From Amoebidium appalachense (taxonomy: Eukaryota; Ichthyosporea), in assembly GCA_963693365.1 (NCBI GenBank), contig CAVNZM010000001.1, forward strand, positions 7,688,001-7,752,000: a stretch of 64,000 nt of DNA, written 5' to 3'. The notes under the pieces were generated by a model that had not been told where the DNA came from, made no database searches, and saw only the letters and a program-made list of their open reading frames with translations. Shown here piece by piece: positions 11,120 to 61,986 of this stretch (within the stretch, counting starts at the first letter, position 1; each line of letters begins with the position of its first letter). Made by a program: the position numbers and the translations under genes.

Positions 11120-12665
11120 ATTTAGTAACGGTTGCTCGTAAACTTGAAACCAAGGTCGTCCAAATAAAGTAAGGGTTGCTCATACCTTCAACACTTAAAT
11201 AGTTAAACAGAGTCTGGAATAGCCAAGGCGCATGTGTGTAGGGGCCAGGACCCTGGATCGCCGCTGAGGATAAGAAACAGCGAACAAAAATCGTAGGAAA
11301 AGCAGATGGAATGGATTTGGCAGTGATTAGCTTAGGCCTTGATGAGTTGTAGGACGTGTAAGTATGTGTGTTAACGGTGGATATGCAAATATGGTTCCTA
11401 TATTTGGACATACAGTGGCTACAACGTTAATGAAACACGTGGGATGAAGGGATAATGCAAACGTCAGGTCACAACAGGATGGCCGGGATGCGCCATCTAC
11501 CACAAAGAGAATTTGTCAATCCTTGGCAAACTCCCGTACCATTGCTTGTACGGTTAGGTGTAGGTCAATAAGTTATATTTTATTGTGCACAGGGAAAGTA
11601 CTGTAGACTTAACGGTATGGTTGTCAAACAAAAAAACAAAACAAACTATGATAGTGCAACATTACAAACAACATATCAGCTTGAGTCTCAGGACTGCTTC
11701 GATGGTGCTTCGGCTGTCATGAGACTCAGACCTCTCCTGACCTCTCCCGGGAAAACTAAACACTAAACCAATTGAAATGACTGAAAATAAATGAGAGCTC
11801 TCATTAACGAATCCACAATGAGTATGTAGAGCTACATTTGGTTATCGTTAATGCTTCAGTTATCACGCTAAACCAGAGACTCCGCCGCAGAGTTGGCAGA
11901 CACTGTGCAGACACAACTTGGTTTGAGAACGACGATTAGGGTCATGAGCATAGCTGAGAAGATTTTGCATGCACCTTGGTGTATTATGATTTTCACGTTT
12001 ATTGCCTCTGGGCGTTTATTTCTGAATATAAGGACTAGGAGTGGCTGAATTCCCATTTCAAATCTGTGCAACCTTTCTTTGGAAGTGCTTCGAAGTTTGC
12101 ACCTGCACCCACACGTTAATTGTTGAATAGTGAAGCTACGGCATGTACTCGTTCCCATTTTGAGCACGTAAATCACTATTTTGGTAGTGCACATATCATC
12201 ATCGAAGACGACTTCTGTGATTCAGCTCAACACATCTTACTATCAGCGGGTCCTTTCAAATCGGTGTAGCAGGAGGTTGATGCACCAGTGTGCACCTGGC
12301 CGCCATTCGAACGACACACACGAAAACATATAAACTTCGCAGGCGCAGATTTCCATAGACATACAGCGCATCTGCACACAATCACACCACCTTTGAGGGC
12401 ACACACACATACTGGTGCCAGCGGACAAAGGTACCGAACTCACGTACTGTACACGTTCAGACCACAACAAATACATTCCCCAATTCCTTCCCCCCCTCCC
12501 CCCCCCCCCCCCCCCCTCCCCTCCGTCCCCCCCCCCCCCCCCATCTTCCCCTCCCCCCTCCCCTCCCCTCCTCCCCCCCCCTCCCCTCACCCCTCCACTT
12601 GCCCCCCCTCAACTTTCCCTAGTGCACATACCATCCCAGAGTGCGCAGACAGCTTCGAGCGAAAA
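11120..12665. other. Divergent intergenic region, probable promoters
   Basis: Lies between the start codons of the minus-strand F-box gene and the plus-strand coiled-coil gene, so it should hold both promoters. It is nearly free of simple repeats until C runs at about 12488-12600. I could not identify a TATA box or other motif with confidence. A 108-codon minus frame at 11868-12194 looks non-coding. Confidence 0.55.
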
Positions 12666-16032
<3,367 letters not shown>

Positions 16033-17145
16033 ATCTGCCTCGTTTTTATCAATTCATATATTCTCGGTAAGGAGTAAGGGGGCCACGTGCGCGCGTGCAT
16101 TTGTGTGTGTCGGTGGGCCCGGGGGGGGGGGGGGGGGGGGGGGGGGAGATTAACTGTGTTGGAGCACTGTTCACTAGGGCAGTTGGGTATGGCTTTGCCT
16201 GTGTTCATCGCAGATTGTTAAATCTGTTTGGTTTTATTGACACATGGGATGTGGATTTATGGTTGAATGTACTATAGAGCTTTCTGGTGTAACTCTGGAT
16301 GCGCGAATGGGATGCAGTACTTTTCTCTTTTCTATTTATCAATATTTTGGGGCCTTGTTGTTCAAGGTTTCTGATTGAATAACTCCAAGTCAGTTTGTGT
16401 ACTGTTAGTACATGGCTACCGTGATATGAGATCCATATGCATATACCTACTTTTTTAGTCTTTTCATATCCACGGCAAGGAATGTAAAGGAAAATGAAAT
16501 GCAATTAATGGCCGTCAGAGCACCGATGTGTTAATAGTACGTATACACACGTGTGACATGTGTTTGCTTGTGTGCCGGTACGTTACATTGTGTGGGTGTA
16601 TTTGCTTGCATACGTCGAGAGAGTGCATGTGTGCGCGTGTTTTGGGGTTGTATGATTGTACGTTTGTGTGTACGTACTGCGTGTCTTAACAGGAAAGGCG
16701 GGGGGGGGGGGGGGGGGGGGGGGGGGGGATGTTGATACATGCGTGGTTGGATAGTTGAAACGGAAGGGGAGGAGGATGGGGGAGACCTGGGGATATAGCT
16801 AGCTTAGGAACTGCTTTAAGCCGCAAGTATGTAGAGACACGTGTTATGCTAACCTAAAAGAGGGTGGAGTGGAACAGCAATTGCAGGACATGCCGAAGTA
16901 GTCATAGTCGTATGTACATGAACTCTTGCGAGGGAATGGGTAGGTTGGGGGGGGGGGGGGGGGGGGGGAAGGAGGGGGGGGGGGGGGGAGGAGGGGGGAG
17001 GGGGGGGAGGTCGTCCAATAAGGTGCGTGCATGCGAGGTGTTTTTTGTTGAAATTACACAACGGCGGACATGGGCACACATCGATGAATGAAAATCAAAG
17101 CCTCAGGCAATTCAAATGCAACGCCTCATGTAACTATGATCTCGA

Positions 17146-17208
<63 letters not shown>

Positions 17209-17983
17209 ATCCACCTCCCCCCCGGTGCTCCTCGGGGTGTCTGCTGCCCACATCCTATGGAAATGCATGCTCATCCACCACCTCGTCGGCACCAGGGGCC
17301 CGGTTGGTCATCCTGATGCATGGCCCATCCCCCTTGAGATCATGGTCATGGACTTGTGCACGCGTTTATGCCAACGGTGCATGCTCGAGCAACCCCAAGG
17401 GCTTGCAATTGCGAAGCGATGTACACGACACCGTGCCTGTGCATATACGGATACGTGCAGCTAGAGTGAGCCTCGAGTGACACGCTGGGTTGCAACAGTT
17501 CGAATGTGTGCTCAGCTGCAGTACACCTGTCGATATACTCAGCAATATATATTCGAGCACCCCAGGCACACACATTGGACGGCTATACCGTACCCAAATA
17601 CCCAAACCCAAACCTAGATTTTGCAACCAGACGTCACGCATGCGGCATGACCGGTACCGCCGCTTCGCACTGCACGCCTATGTAATATAAAGAAAAATAA
17701 AAGGTATACTATAATAAGGTATCATAAAATATATTCTATTTATGTTCCGTATTGATTTTATATTTTTAAGCCGAAAGTGTACCAGAAATATACGTAAAAT
17801 CTTAGTCCTTGGCGTTTTCTCTACCACCTACTGAGGCGGTGTCTCCTTTTTTTTTTTTTTTTTTTTAAGTAGATGTAAAAAACGTCGCACGTGCGGCAAC
17901 ACGTCAGTACGTGTTAGGCGTTTTCTTGCTTTTTCTTCTTGTCGCTGAAGCATTTGGGTTTGCAAGTTTGGGTATCTAAAAGG

Positions 17984-18015
<32 letters not shown>

Positions 18016-18676
18016 ACACACACACACCCCATTTCCTCCTCCTCCTCCAAAATTCCTATCCCAAAGTTTCCCAAACCCAGAAACGTGCAGCCACAGGCTA
18101 CATAATCACCAATAGAACTGAAAAAGCCAAAGCTACGAAATAAAAATAAAGCGACAAGTGACAAAGGACACCAGCGGGCAAAACCTTAAGTGTAGGCCTA
18201 CGTGTATGCGTGAAACTAGTTTGGGGGTTTACGCTGTTTACTCGAGGCAAAGAGAACCAGTCTCAGGTATGGGGGGGGGGGGGGTTTTGCTCGGAATATC
18301 CCCTCAGCGGTATATCATGATCACGTACATAGATGTCGGGTGGTGACTATATATCAGGGTTTACTTTCTCTACGAGACACCATAAAGACTACAAGGAGAA
18401 ATCAATTAGTTGGGGTTCCCCGTTTTTTTTACTAGTTTGCTCCAACTAGTCACGCGTATGCATCGATGTTGACCAGACCACACTCCGCAAGAAGACACCA
18501 TTACTGTTCCTTCCCAACAGGCCCCCCTTAAAACCTATCGGGGCACAGCAAGAAAGTCAGCCTCTGAAAGAGCAATGCAGACCAAATCTGAGCTAAAAAA
18601 CAATCCCAACGGGCCCGACCCCTAGATAACCCGCATTTACAAACAACCATTTGGGTGGGGTGTAGTCGCCCATTAT
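16033..18676. other. Intergenic region before the cyclase gene
   Basis: Contains G runs (about 16121-16147, 16701-16728, 16948-17008), a 58-bp C run (17151-17208), an AT-rich stretch (about 17680-17800), a T run and a C run near 17848-18015. An open frame over the 17150 C run is a homopolymer artefact. I see no convincing gene; the 3' UTR of the coiled-coil gene and the promoter of the cyclase gene should lie here. Confidence 0.55.
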
Positions 18677-43164
<24,488 letters not shown>

Positions 43165-43320
43165 CAGTTTCCTGCTCAAGAAATAACCATAAAAGGCTAT
43201 TTTTGGTCGGCCACGGGACCACGAAGCAGAGGGCCTGGGCGTTCACCGGCGCGACAATTACCAGAGGAGAGATAGAAGTTAGTACGTCGCTGAGTTAAAA
43301 ATTTGGTGTCCGGTTTTTAA

Positions 43321-43357
<37 letters not shown>

Positions 43358-44043
43358 TTGGAGTAGTTTTGTCGAGTAAAATTTACGCCCCGGGTTTCCA
43401 ACAGGTGTGTTTGGCTCCAGCGATAGTCTGATCGAATGTAATTAACTCTTATTGTGACGCGTGTTAGCAGTTATGGAGTTCTGAATGGTAGTTGCGTTGG
43501 ATTCAGTCCGGCACAGTGTTTATAATCACGTGTGTAAATTGAGTGAGAGCCCTCGGGGGCAGGCGGGCTAGCGGGCGGGCGGGGGGGGGGGGGGGGGGGG
43601 GAGGGGGGGGGAGGGGGCTGCTTTGCTCAAGCTCTAGTATAATGTAGTATGCCCATACTTCGATATAACGGCCATCGTTACACTGATTTAGACAAAAACC
43701 AGCATGGTGATGTTTTAATGATAATTGCCGGACTTGCCGACACTTGGTTGAAGGTGTGCGGGACGGGTGTGATCGAGATAGTTTGTATGCCTTTGTATTT
43801 GCTCGTGGTTTCTCTCAGACTTATCATGACCGTTTTTCGGTACGTTGGCTGTGTTGTATTGTAGAATGCATGGATTTAATGAGATGAAGTCGAAGGTAAA
43901 AAGATTGTGACATGCAAATAAATAAGCGAACAACCATTTGTTGCTTTCAGATCGATATATTCTTCCCTGGTCCGCCCCCTCCCCCCCTCCCTGGCACCCC
44001 CCCCCCACACACACACACCTTCCCCCCCCCCCCCCCCCCCCCC

Positions 44044-44077
<34 letters not shown>

Positions 44078-44204
44078 CCCCCCCCCCCCCCCCCTTCTTC
44101 TCCCGCTCTTCCCGTCTCATCTTCCCTCTCCCTCTCTCTAGAGCGCTCCCTCTCTCTCTCTCGAGCCCCCCCCCCCCTCCCTCCCCCCTCCCCCCGCCCC
44201 TCTC

Positions 44205-44300
44205 TCTCTCTTTCTCTTGCTCTCTCGAGCTCGTGAGCCCCCCCCCCCCCCCTTCCCCCCCATCTCTTTCTCTTGCTCTCTCGAGCTCGTGAGCCCCCCC
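44205..44300. repeat. Two-copy tandem repeat with palindromic end
   Basis: Two copies of a CT-rich unit ending ctctctcgagctcgtgagcc, each followed by a C run. The ctcgag/gagctc core is nearly palindromic. A third partial copy (ctctctctcgagcc) lies at 44153-44167. Confidence 0.75.
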
Positions 44301-46170
44301 CCCGGGAGTCCCCCGGCGGAGCTCCTTGGCTATGGCGAACCCGGCCTGGGCCCCCTGCCGGTCGAGTTCTGTAACATGTAGTTGCCTGCCTTCGTCCTAT
44401 AGGAGGCCCCCATATTGCAATAAATCCCCCTGCCCCCCTCCCCCCCCCCCCCCCCCTCCCCCCCCCTCCGGCCACTTTCCCCCGTTGGTGTACGTGTACC
44501 CCACGCCCGGCAGCACTAGCTAGCTAGCATTATCATGTTATACGATAAATATAACAGGTATAGCTGGGACTGACACCGCTGATAGGCATCGTGGTGGTCA
44601 CTATAGTAGTTCGGGGAGGAGGTAGGACCGAGAGAGGAGGCCTGGAGGGGGGGGGGGGGGGGGGAGGGGAGAAGGGAGTTTTTATGATAAGCAAGGTCGG
44701 GTAGAAAATCTTGATGGTGTGAGGAGGTACTAGGGAAAGGAAAAGTCCTGGGGAGGGGAAGGGGCGCCCTCGTTATTCCCCATTATTTTTTCTTTGTTTC
44801 TTTCTCCCCCCCCCCCCCCCCCCCCCCCCCCCCTTCCCCCTCTGATGAAAAGTTGGGTGATGGTGGTGGATTTTTTTTTTTTTTTTTTTTTTTTTGGGGG
44901 GGGGGGGGGGTGTCTTTATCACCACTTTTCAGTTTTGCTGGGTCGTCATATGAACAGCATTCATTTCCCCCCAGAAATAGTTTTGCAGCCTCGTCCAATG
45001 AACCGACGTGACATCTGGGGCTGGGGGGAAGGGGGGGGGGGGGGGGGGGGGGGGGAGGGGGAGGCCGGGGAGGCCGGGGAGAAGGGGGGGAGGGGGGTAC
45101 GAAGGTACTAGAAAAAAAAATGTCTGCTTCTGTGCGGAAATGCATACGTATGGGCGACCATGCTGGCTCGAAGAGCACGCTGGCAGCACATGGCTGCAGC
45201 CTCCTGGACTTACGTCAGGTGCTGCATGCATAATGTGGTCGCCCGAGACAACTGCTGCCGACCAAACGACGTCCATTAGAAGAGCATTTCAGGGGTTGAT
45301 AGTGGGATAGCCTCAAACTCAAATCATGTTTTCCAAACCGCTGCGCAGTGATGGAACGCTTTGTGCGCTAACCATTCTATAATTTGCCTTGACATGTGCA
45401 TCCCTCAGGCTATTTGATTGGTGACCAAAAGCTGCTACCGGTACTCCGTACAACGACCCCCGACCACTCCAAACGTATACACCCCCCCCCCCCCCCCCCC
45501 CCCCCCCATTGATGAAGTACAGAAGAGGGGTTGGGAGGGCGTTGCGACAGGTTTGCTAAGTTGCAGGAGAGACAAGTCTTATGTGACCAGCCTAGTTTAT
45601 AACTTAACTGTAATACATATGCAGTCGGTTGCTTGGATCACATGGCCCGTACGGAATAAAGCTGTCGGGACGTAGTATGCGAAGTGGCTTCACGGGCAGA
45701 TAGGAGTACTAGGAGGCTGAAAGACCAAAACAAGGCAAATATAATTTTTTTCTTCTTCTTTTGACTGGATTTATTCGACGGAAAGACAATAAAAACTTCA
45801 CGAGTTATCCAGTAACAAGTGCATACTGAGATACCTGAACACTGTGTGAAAATCATATAAATACTCAATGTGACGACCAACAGAATTCAACAAGAAGTCT
45901 AAAGTGTTCACATTGCCAGCTAGTGTAGCAGACACCCGTAGGGAAAGAGGTAAAACGCGACATAAAAACTCACACCTATCAAAATATCTTTGATGTTTGC
46001 AGCCTAAACACTGGAAGGATCCCAGAGCACCAGGGCCGGAGGGAAGGGGGGAGAGGGTCTGAGAAAGATGGGGGGGGGGGGGGGGGGAAAGGAGAGGGGG
46101 GATGGGGGAGCCCACCGACGGCGAGTGATAATGACATTGAGTATCCGAGGGGAGGGAGGGGGATGGAGGT

Positions 46171-46201
<31 letters not shown>

Positions 46202-46719
46202 TGTTTCAGCAACTGTGTATGGGCGACCTGTTGTGAGACCCTAACGAGAGGGTGGAAATCTCACAGAGCAGCCATGACCCTACTTGGGTCACATGCTGCA
46301 ATTTTGTGGTCGGTCACCCAAAGAAATACACCTGCCAACCTTATGTAATAAAAATGGCATCCAGGATTATGATTGTGGGACAGATCAATATTGTGCATGT
46401 CTCGATTGATCTTGGCGCACGTGAGTGCACAGTTTTGTCATTCTATGACTCTCATTCCAGCCCCCCTCCCCCCTCCCCCCGCCCCTTCCCCCCACCGGAT
46501 ATTGCTCTTCTGAATCAGGCCCCCACCCATAAAGGTCTAAGGCCAGGAGCGGAGCACCGCCCAGACGAAACATGATCAGTATTGTGAGAGCTGGGCTACT
46601 ATTTGCCCCAAAAGCCCTAATTCGTGTTTGGTCATGCACAGGGATAATATACAAAAGAACCCTAAAACGAGCATGCAGGGAAAAATGGAATCGTGGTGGG
46701 TTTGGTCGTGGTAACATAG

Positions 46720-46790
46720 GCGGGGGGGGGAGGGGAGGGGGGATGGGGGAGGGGATGGGGGAAGACTGGGAAGGGGGTGGGGTGGGGGGT

Positions 46791-46821
<31 letters not shown>

Positions 46822-46900
46822 GACAGCGGGGACGGCGGCGGCGGGGGAGGGAGGGTTAAAAAAAGAGGTGGGTGGCGTGGGGGGTGGGGGGGGAGCAAGA

Positions 46901-46951
<51 letters not shown>

Positions 46952-46985
46952 GGGGGGGGAGGGGGAGGGGGGGGGGGGGGGGAGG
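46720..46985. repeat. Very G-rich region
   Basis: About 260 bases of which nearly all are G on the plus strand, with an 80-base run at 46903-46982 broken by single A residues. Many potential G-quadruplexes. Confidence 0.9.
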
Positions 46986-47676
46986 TGCTCTGCGCAACAC
47001 ATTTCGGGTGCCCCAAGTTGCTCGTTTTTTGAGTTTTGCTTTTGTTGATTATGTGTACACCTCACACAAAACGAATTCGACCTCAGCATCATCCCCCCTC
47101 CTCCCTGCCCCCCCCCCCCCCCCCCGCTCCTCCCCCCGTCGTCACTTTGCCCCCTCCCCCTCCCCCCTCCCCCTCCCTCCCTCCCTCATCCCCCCCCCTC
47201 CCCCTCCCCTCCCCCCCCCCCCCCCCAGGAACAAAAAAAAAAGAAACCGGCAATCGTGACAAAATCCCTGCCGGAGGCAAAGAGAATGAATGGTGATGAC
47301 GAAACTTTGATGGTTCTCATGAAACACACACACACACACACACACGCGCACACAACGCCACTGCACAACTTCCCAGGCAATATCAACATCAGAGCACCAT
47401 ACAGACTTATCTACTAGGGTGGTATCCATACGTACAGCAGGAGAAATGTATCCTGCCAAAGCTCCCAAAAAGCGATAATGATCAGTACGGTGTTGCCTAA
47501 GGAACATAACACATGCCGACTGAGTTTTACCTTTGATTTCTCTATCAGAACGAGAAAGAAACTTAAACTGCGTATGGTAATAACGCGAAAGGCAGAAAAA
47601 ACAGGAAGAGAAAAGAAAGAGGGAGTGAGATAGCGAGAGGAAGGGATCAGGTTGAAATAGGGTAGGCTGAGGACAT

Positions 47677-48642
47677 TCAGAAGTAGCGTTGGTGAATCGG
47701 GGGGGAAGAGGGATGGAGGGAGGGGGGGGGAAAGAAAGCATAAAGAGGGTGACCATCAGGTATCCTAACTAAATGAAAACAAAAACGAAGAGACGATTCC
47801 TCCATACGACAAACAGCAGACGACAATCCAAACATACTGATTAAGGGAGGCACAAACCGAGTACGAAACAAAGTGCGCAGCGCAGTACCCTGAAAATCGT
47901 CGAACTCTTTCAGCGCCACGAGGAGGGGCGCAGGCCAATAGCGGAAGTCCATATTCGAAAGTCGGCCGTAAAAAAAAATTATTTTGCGTTAGAAGAAGGT
48001 TCGCAGGATGGATCACAGACTCCCGTTGAAACATATTTGACACAGTGTAAAGCTTACCCTTCGCACGAGCGATCCGTGCCGTGAGGAGCTTGCGGAAATC
48101 AATACCCCGTGCAGTAAAAGGAATACCCAAATAGTCATAGGTGCTCTGAACAGGAAGACCGGCCAACCGAAAGGAAGCGTTTTTCGAAAAAGTAGCACAC
48201 TTTGCAATTCCGACTGTCATGAGATTCTCGGTGCACCATTGATCCACCTGACGAAGCATCTGGTGCATGACATCTTCGGTTAAGGAACAAAGAACAATAT
48301 CGTCCGCAAAAAGGAGACCCGGTACACGGCGGGTATGTAGTTGGCCAATGGGTTCGAGGGCGCAGGCTAAAACGTCAATGAAAACGTCAAACAACAACGG
48401 ACTCAGGAGGGATCCCTGCAGAAGACCCCGAGAACGGGAAAAACCGGGTGTTAATGTTCCAATGTTCCATTGACCGCCGCTCGTCCGCGAGTGGTATCGA
48501 ACAACGCTTGCAGAAGACGGCCAAAGGGGGCTGGTAAGCCCCACATAGCCAGCTTATGCCATAACAAACCAGTGGGTACGGTGTCGTAGGCGTTCTTAAG
48601 CCAGCTTGAGCACATAGGCATGCACGTGTGGAGGTAGTGCAT
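47677..48642 (-). mobile_element. LINE-type retrotransposon fragment (reverse transcriptase, broken)
   Basis: Reads on the minus strand. 48642-48470 carries RT motif A (LKNAYDTVPTGLL). The next frame carries GLLQGSLLSPLLFDVF and the catalytic FADD box (LLFADDIVLCS, near 48300), then KCATFSKNASF and YDYLGIPF. A third frame from about 47935 carries the post-RT region (LKEFDDFQGTALRTLF). At least two frame changes show it is dead; the first is caused by an 8-bp tandem duplication (48453-48468). No endonuclease domain is seen, so it is 5' truncated. Post-RT sequence may continue to about 47400. Confidence 0.8.
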
Positions 48643-48649
48643 TAGCTAC

Positions 48650-49146
48650 ATGTCAAACTAGGTTTTCACGTGCAACTGGGCCAGGCCGTACACCAACCAC
48701 AACAGTATCATGTGTGCACGAAGCTAGATTGGCAATGCATCGTTTTGAATTCTTTGTATCTGAACAGTATCGGAGTTAGCGGGTATGTAGTTAATGCCTT
48801 TTTAGTTTCGAGTATAACTGTTCACGACTTAACATTGACTCATTCTTTGCCCCTTGGAAAGGGGGGGGGGGAGGGGGGAAGAACGGGGGGGGGGGGGGGG
48901 GGGAGGGGGGGTAAGGAATAACCCGTGGGTGTGGCACTGCTGTACTTTGTAAGCTGACCTCCCTCTACTGGGCGGCGTGGAAAAGGGGGAGGAGGCCTAG
49001 GGGGGGGGGGGGGGGGGAGGGGGCTCAAGGACTTGGGGGAAGTGGGGAGTCGTGGGGGAGACGGGCGTGGGAGACGGACACTAAGGCGGAAGCGGGACCC
49101 GTAATAGTTGGAGAAGGGTGGGGGGGGAGGGGGTCCCGGGCGGGCG

Positions 49147-49180
<34 letters not shown>

Positions 49181-50741
49181 AAACCCAAATTTGAGTACTA
49201 GTGGCACGGAAACGCTACATACGCAGAGGGCGCACGTGCACACACATGTGGGCCGGGCACTCAGATACCTGTCCATATACAATTGAATTCTCACGTAAGG
49301 CGGCATATACACAGACGTGACTGTAGCAAAAGCGTGTCTGATGGGGCTGGCTGGGCCCGGGAGGCCTGGGGGGAGGCCTGGGAGGCCGGGGGGCGGGGGG
49401 GGGGGGGGGGGGGAGGGGGGGGGGGGGGGGGGGGGGGTGTAGAAGATAGTTGGGAAGTTATCAATATGGAAATGGCATAGAAAGACTTTAGGATTCTTTC
49501 CCCGGTTGTATTGCTCCTGTTATCTTTAATACTGGGCTACTGGGGAGGGATCCCTAGTTGTAATCATTGAACCACTACCAATAGGTGACCATAATTTTAA
49601 AAGTTTAAAAGTTTCCGTACACCACACTTAAATAATCATCAATGATTACCGAAACTAATTTACCAGGAAACATGCAGGAAGCGTACCCTTCTTCCTTTTT
49701 TTTTTTTTGGGGGGGGGGGGGGGGGGGGAGGGTTGGGAGGGGGGTGGGGGGTGGTATTGAATTTGAAACCAGGGCGGCGGCGGGGGGGAGGGGAGGGGGG
49801 GGGGTTGTCAGAATATAGGGGGGAAGGGGGGAGGGGTGGATGATTGCATTTGGGCCTCGGGGGGGAGGGGGGGAGAGCGACGGGGGGAAGGGGGAGACAG
49901 ATGATAGGATTTTGGGTCGGTCGGGGAGGTGAGGGGGGATGGAAGGCTAAAATTTAGACCAAGTTCATGACTACCCCCCCTCTGATTCAATTTCAATTCT
50001 CCCTTGTGTACGTGTGGGGAGGGGGAGGGGGGGGGGGGGGGGGGGGGGGGGATGGTACGGTGTTACAAGATGCCCGAATGTGTGTGTTCTCATACGCATG
50101 GGGAGTATTGAAATTGAAAGAGGGAGGGTGGTGGTAGTCAGTGATTTTTTTTTTTTTTGCGGGGGGTTGGAGTTTCGAAGGGGGTCCCTGGAAGGGGAGG
50201 AGGGGGGGGAGGGGGGGGGAAGGGGAGGGGAGGCGGTGGGGAGGCGGGTGGAGGTGGGGGGGGGGGGGGGGGGGGGTTGCAGGTTCAAAATTTGGCCGGT
50301 GCTTAAGAATAATGATAAGTTTACTACTTATGTATCTACATGAGGAAGGGGGGGTGGGGGGTTCGAGCTTCAAATGGGGTCCCGGGGAGGGCCTGGCGGG
50401 CGGGGGGGAAGGAGGGAGGGGGGGGGGGGGGGTTCAAAGTTCAAACCGTTGACAGCTCAAAATTGCTGACTAGACTTAGTTCCGCCTGAGGCCTATTTCA
50501 AATTCAACAATCCCGTGGACGTCACGTATGTGCCATATTGTACGGCCACCTGCACTGATGTGTGTTTTTGATTTACGTGTGTTCACTGACATGTATGTGA
50601 GTGCCTAGGCCCGTACGTGCCACTGGACGGTATGTTTGTTAAACCGTGTGCAGTGTGTGTGTGTATGTGTGACGGCCCACGGTGTGTGTGTGCACGTGAC
50701 GTGTGTGGATAAATGTGTGCCGGCGTGTGCCAGTGTACGGT

Positions 50742-50806
<65 letters not shown>

Positions 50807-51037
50807 CGTGTCAGTGTGTGAATGGTGTGCGTGTGCGTGCCGTGGTGCGTGTGCGTGCGTTCGTGCATGTATGTTTATGAAGTGTCGGTTTGTGTACGTG
50901 TGTGTGCCAGCCGCAGTGTGGCCGGCAGCGTGTGTGTGTACATGTGTGCCGGTGTGTGTCACAGTGTGTGTTGTATGTGTGTGTGTGCCGTGTGTGTGTG
51001 TGTGTGTGTGTGTGTGTCTGTGTGTGTGTGTGCGCCC

Positions 51038-51081
<44 letters not shown>

Positions 51082-51173
51082 CGTGTGTGTGGCCACGGTG
51101 ATGTGTGCGTGTGCGTGTGTCTGCGTGCATGCGTGCGCGTGTGTGCGTGTGTGCGTGTGTGCGACGGTGTGTT

Positions 51174-51271
<98 letters not shown>

Positions 51272-52658
51272 TGTGTGTGTGCATGTGTGTGCAGATCTGA
51301 GATGTGCAGATCAGATGTCACGTGCTGATGTCATGATGCATGCGCAGCATCATGTACGTCTCATGTACGTCCCATACATACGAGCATGTCACATAGTAAC
51401 GTAGACCCGCTGCGGGCCGGGGGGAGGGGGGGAGAGGGGCAGGGGGGGGGGGGGGGGGAGGGGGGGGGGGGGGGGGGGGGGGGGGAGGGGGGGGGAGGAC
51501 GTGGACATTTTCATGTGCCTCGCGCCAAGTACATATGCTCGGGTGCCCGCAGCAACAATGAATGGAATGCAACATTGCATACCAAGTCAAAAATCGGCCA
51601 TCGCAACCTGGGAATTTTTTTTTTTAGAACTAACCTTTTTTAGCTCGCTGCGCTCGCTACCATTGGATCGGAAAACACTATCCAATGATATGGTTTTGTG
51701 TCCGACACTCGGCAGCGCTAATAACTTGTTTAATGACGTCAGTTATCTATATATAGAATAAAAAGTCATTGATGTATCTATTTATAGCACATCTGTTTCT
51801 AAAGGGCCAAGACCGTGGTGCCCTCTCGACCAATAGCAAGCAAGGACCCTTCTCGTCGTCACCGTCACTGCGCAAACGAAAACCGTTGTTTGGCCGAGCA
51901 CAGTTTCAATAAGATTCATTAGCCTCGTTTCTTATTATATTGTACAATTGTTTAGGGTATATATGCAAGATCTTTTAGTTCATAACGTAGTGTTCACCTA
52001 TATCATTATTGGGTGCATGGAAAGAAGCCAATGGTGTGATTGTGCTACATCGATTTTGGTACGCAGACGAGTCGTCGTGTTGGTCACATGTGCCCCGGAT
52101 CGACTCATATTCATTCAAAAACCCGATCACAACTCATACATTTTCTGGTTTATTGACAGCCTTGGGACATACTGAAATAATCTAGATGCTGTCAGCTTAA
52201 ACCAGCGCCACTGATGCATGTTGTGGTAGCTCGGCAGCTTGCGGGTGCTCTAGAACTCTGGATTTTTTTTCTTTTTCCATGTTTGTTACCAGTTTTCGGA
52301 AAGCTGGATTTCCACACAAATCTCTTTTGTAAACTACATTAACTCGACGTCATTACATGCCAATAGCAGGTTTTGAATTCGTTGAAACTAGTTTTTGGAG
52401 TTTCGAAGGCATCTGCACATGCCAGGGCATGGTTATAATATCCTACGACCACAAGATCTAACTCAACACCTACGTTTTAGAGCTACATATTCGGGCCGTG
52501 AAAGGCATTAGAGCAAGCGCAGAATACAGGGGCACGTGGGCGCTCCCCACTAAAAATACTTAGCGAAAGACTCAGATGTCCAGAGCATGTTTCAACTTAG
52601 GTGTTAAAGGCAGGCAAGCACGAGTAAACGGTGTAACGGCTGGCAGCCAGCTAGAAAA
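48650..52658. other. Intergenic region before the LIM-kinase gene
   Basis: G runs dominate from 48860 to 50440 (for example 49150-49179, 49397-49437, 50028-50050, 50259-50276). A TG-rich field with CG dinucleotides covers 50650-51290. G-rich sequence again at 51419-51496. 51500-52658 is unique, AT-balanced DNA that probably contains the promoter of the LIM-kinase gene. No further gene recognised. Confidence 0.55.
50740..51290. repeat. (TG)n field
   Basis: About 550 bp of (TG)n blocks separated by mixed TG/CG/TGCCG sequence, with long pure stretches at about 50743-50804 and 51181-51268. Intergenic. Confidence 0.9.

Positions 52659-61986
<9,328 letters not shown>

Larger units (their letters stand above)
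43165..47399. other. Gene-poor intergenic region with homopolymer runs
   Basis: Holds an (ATT)n array (43318-43358), G runs (about 43580-43606, 44647-44662, 44895-44910, 45028-45055, 46070-46086, 46170-46199, 46780-46820, 46903-46982) and C runs (43990-44096, 44425-44467, 44806-44832, 45481-45507, 47110-47125, 47208-47226). A segment of about 58 bp ending in tctcgagctcgtgagcc is tandemly repeated at 44210-44300. A T20/G run lies at 44871-44910. I see no gene; open frames here run through repeats. Confidence 0.6.

Noticed and set aside
11868-12194. 108-codon minus-strand frame in the divergent promoter region
   Set aside because: No recognisable domain, unusual composition, and no fit to neighbouring splice sites. 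Chance frame is likely.
46252-46720. Possible endonuclease part of a LINE upstream of the RT fragment
   Set aside because: The plus-strand frames do not show endonuclease motifs, and the RT fragment is on the minus strand, so this region is downstream of it.
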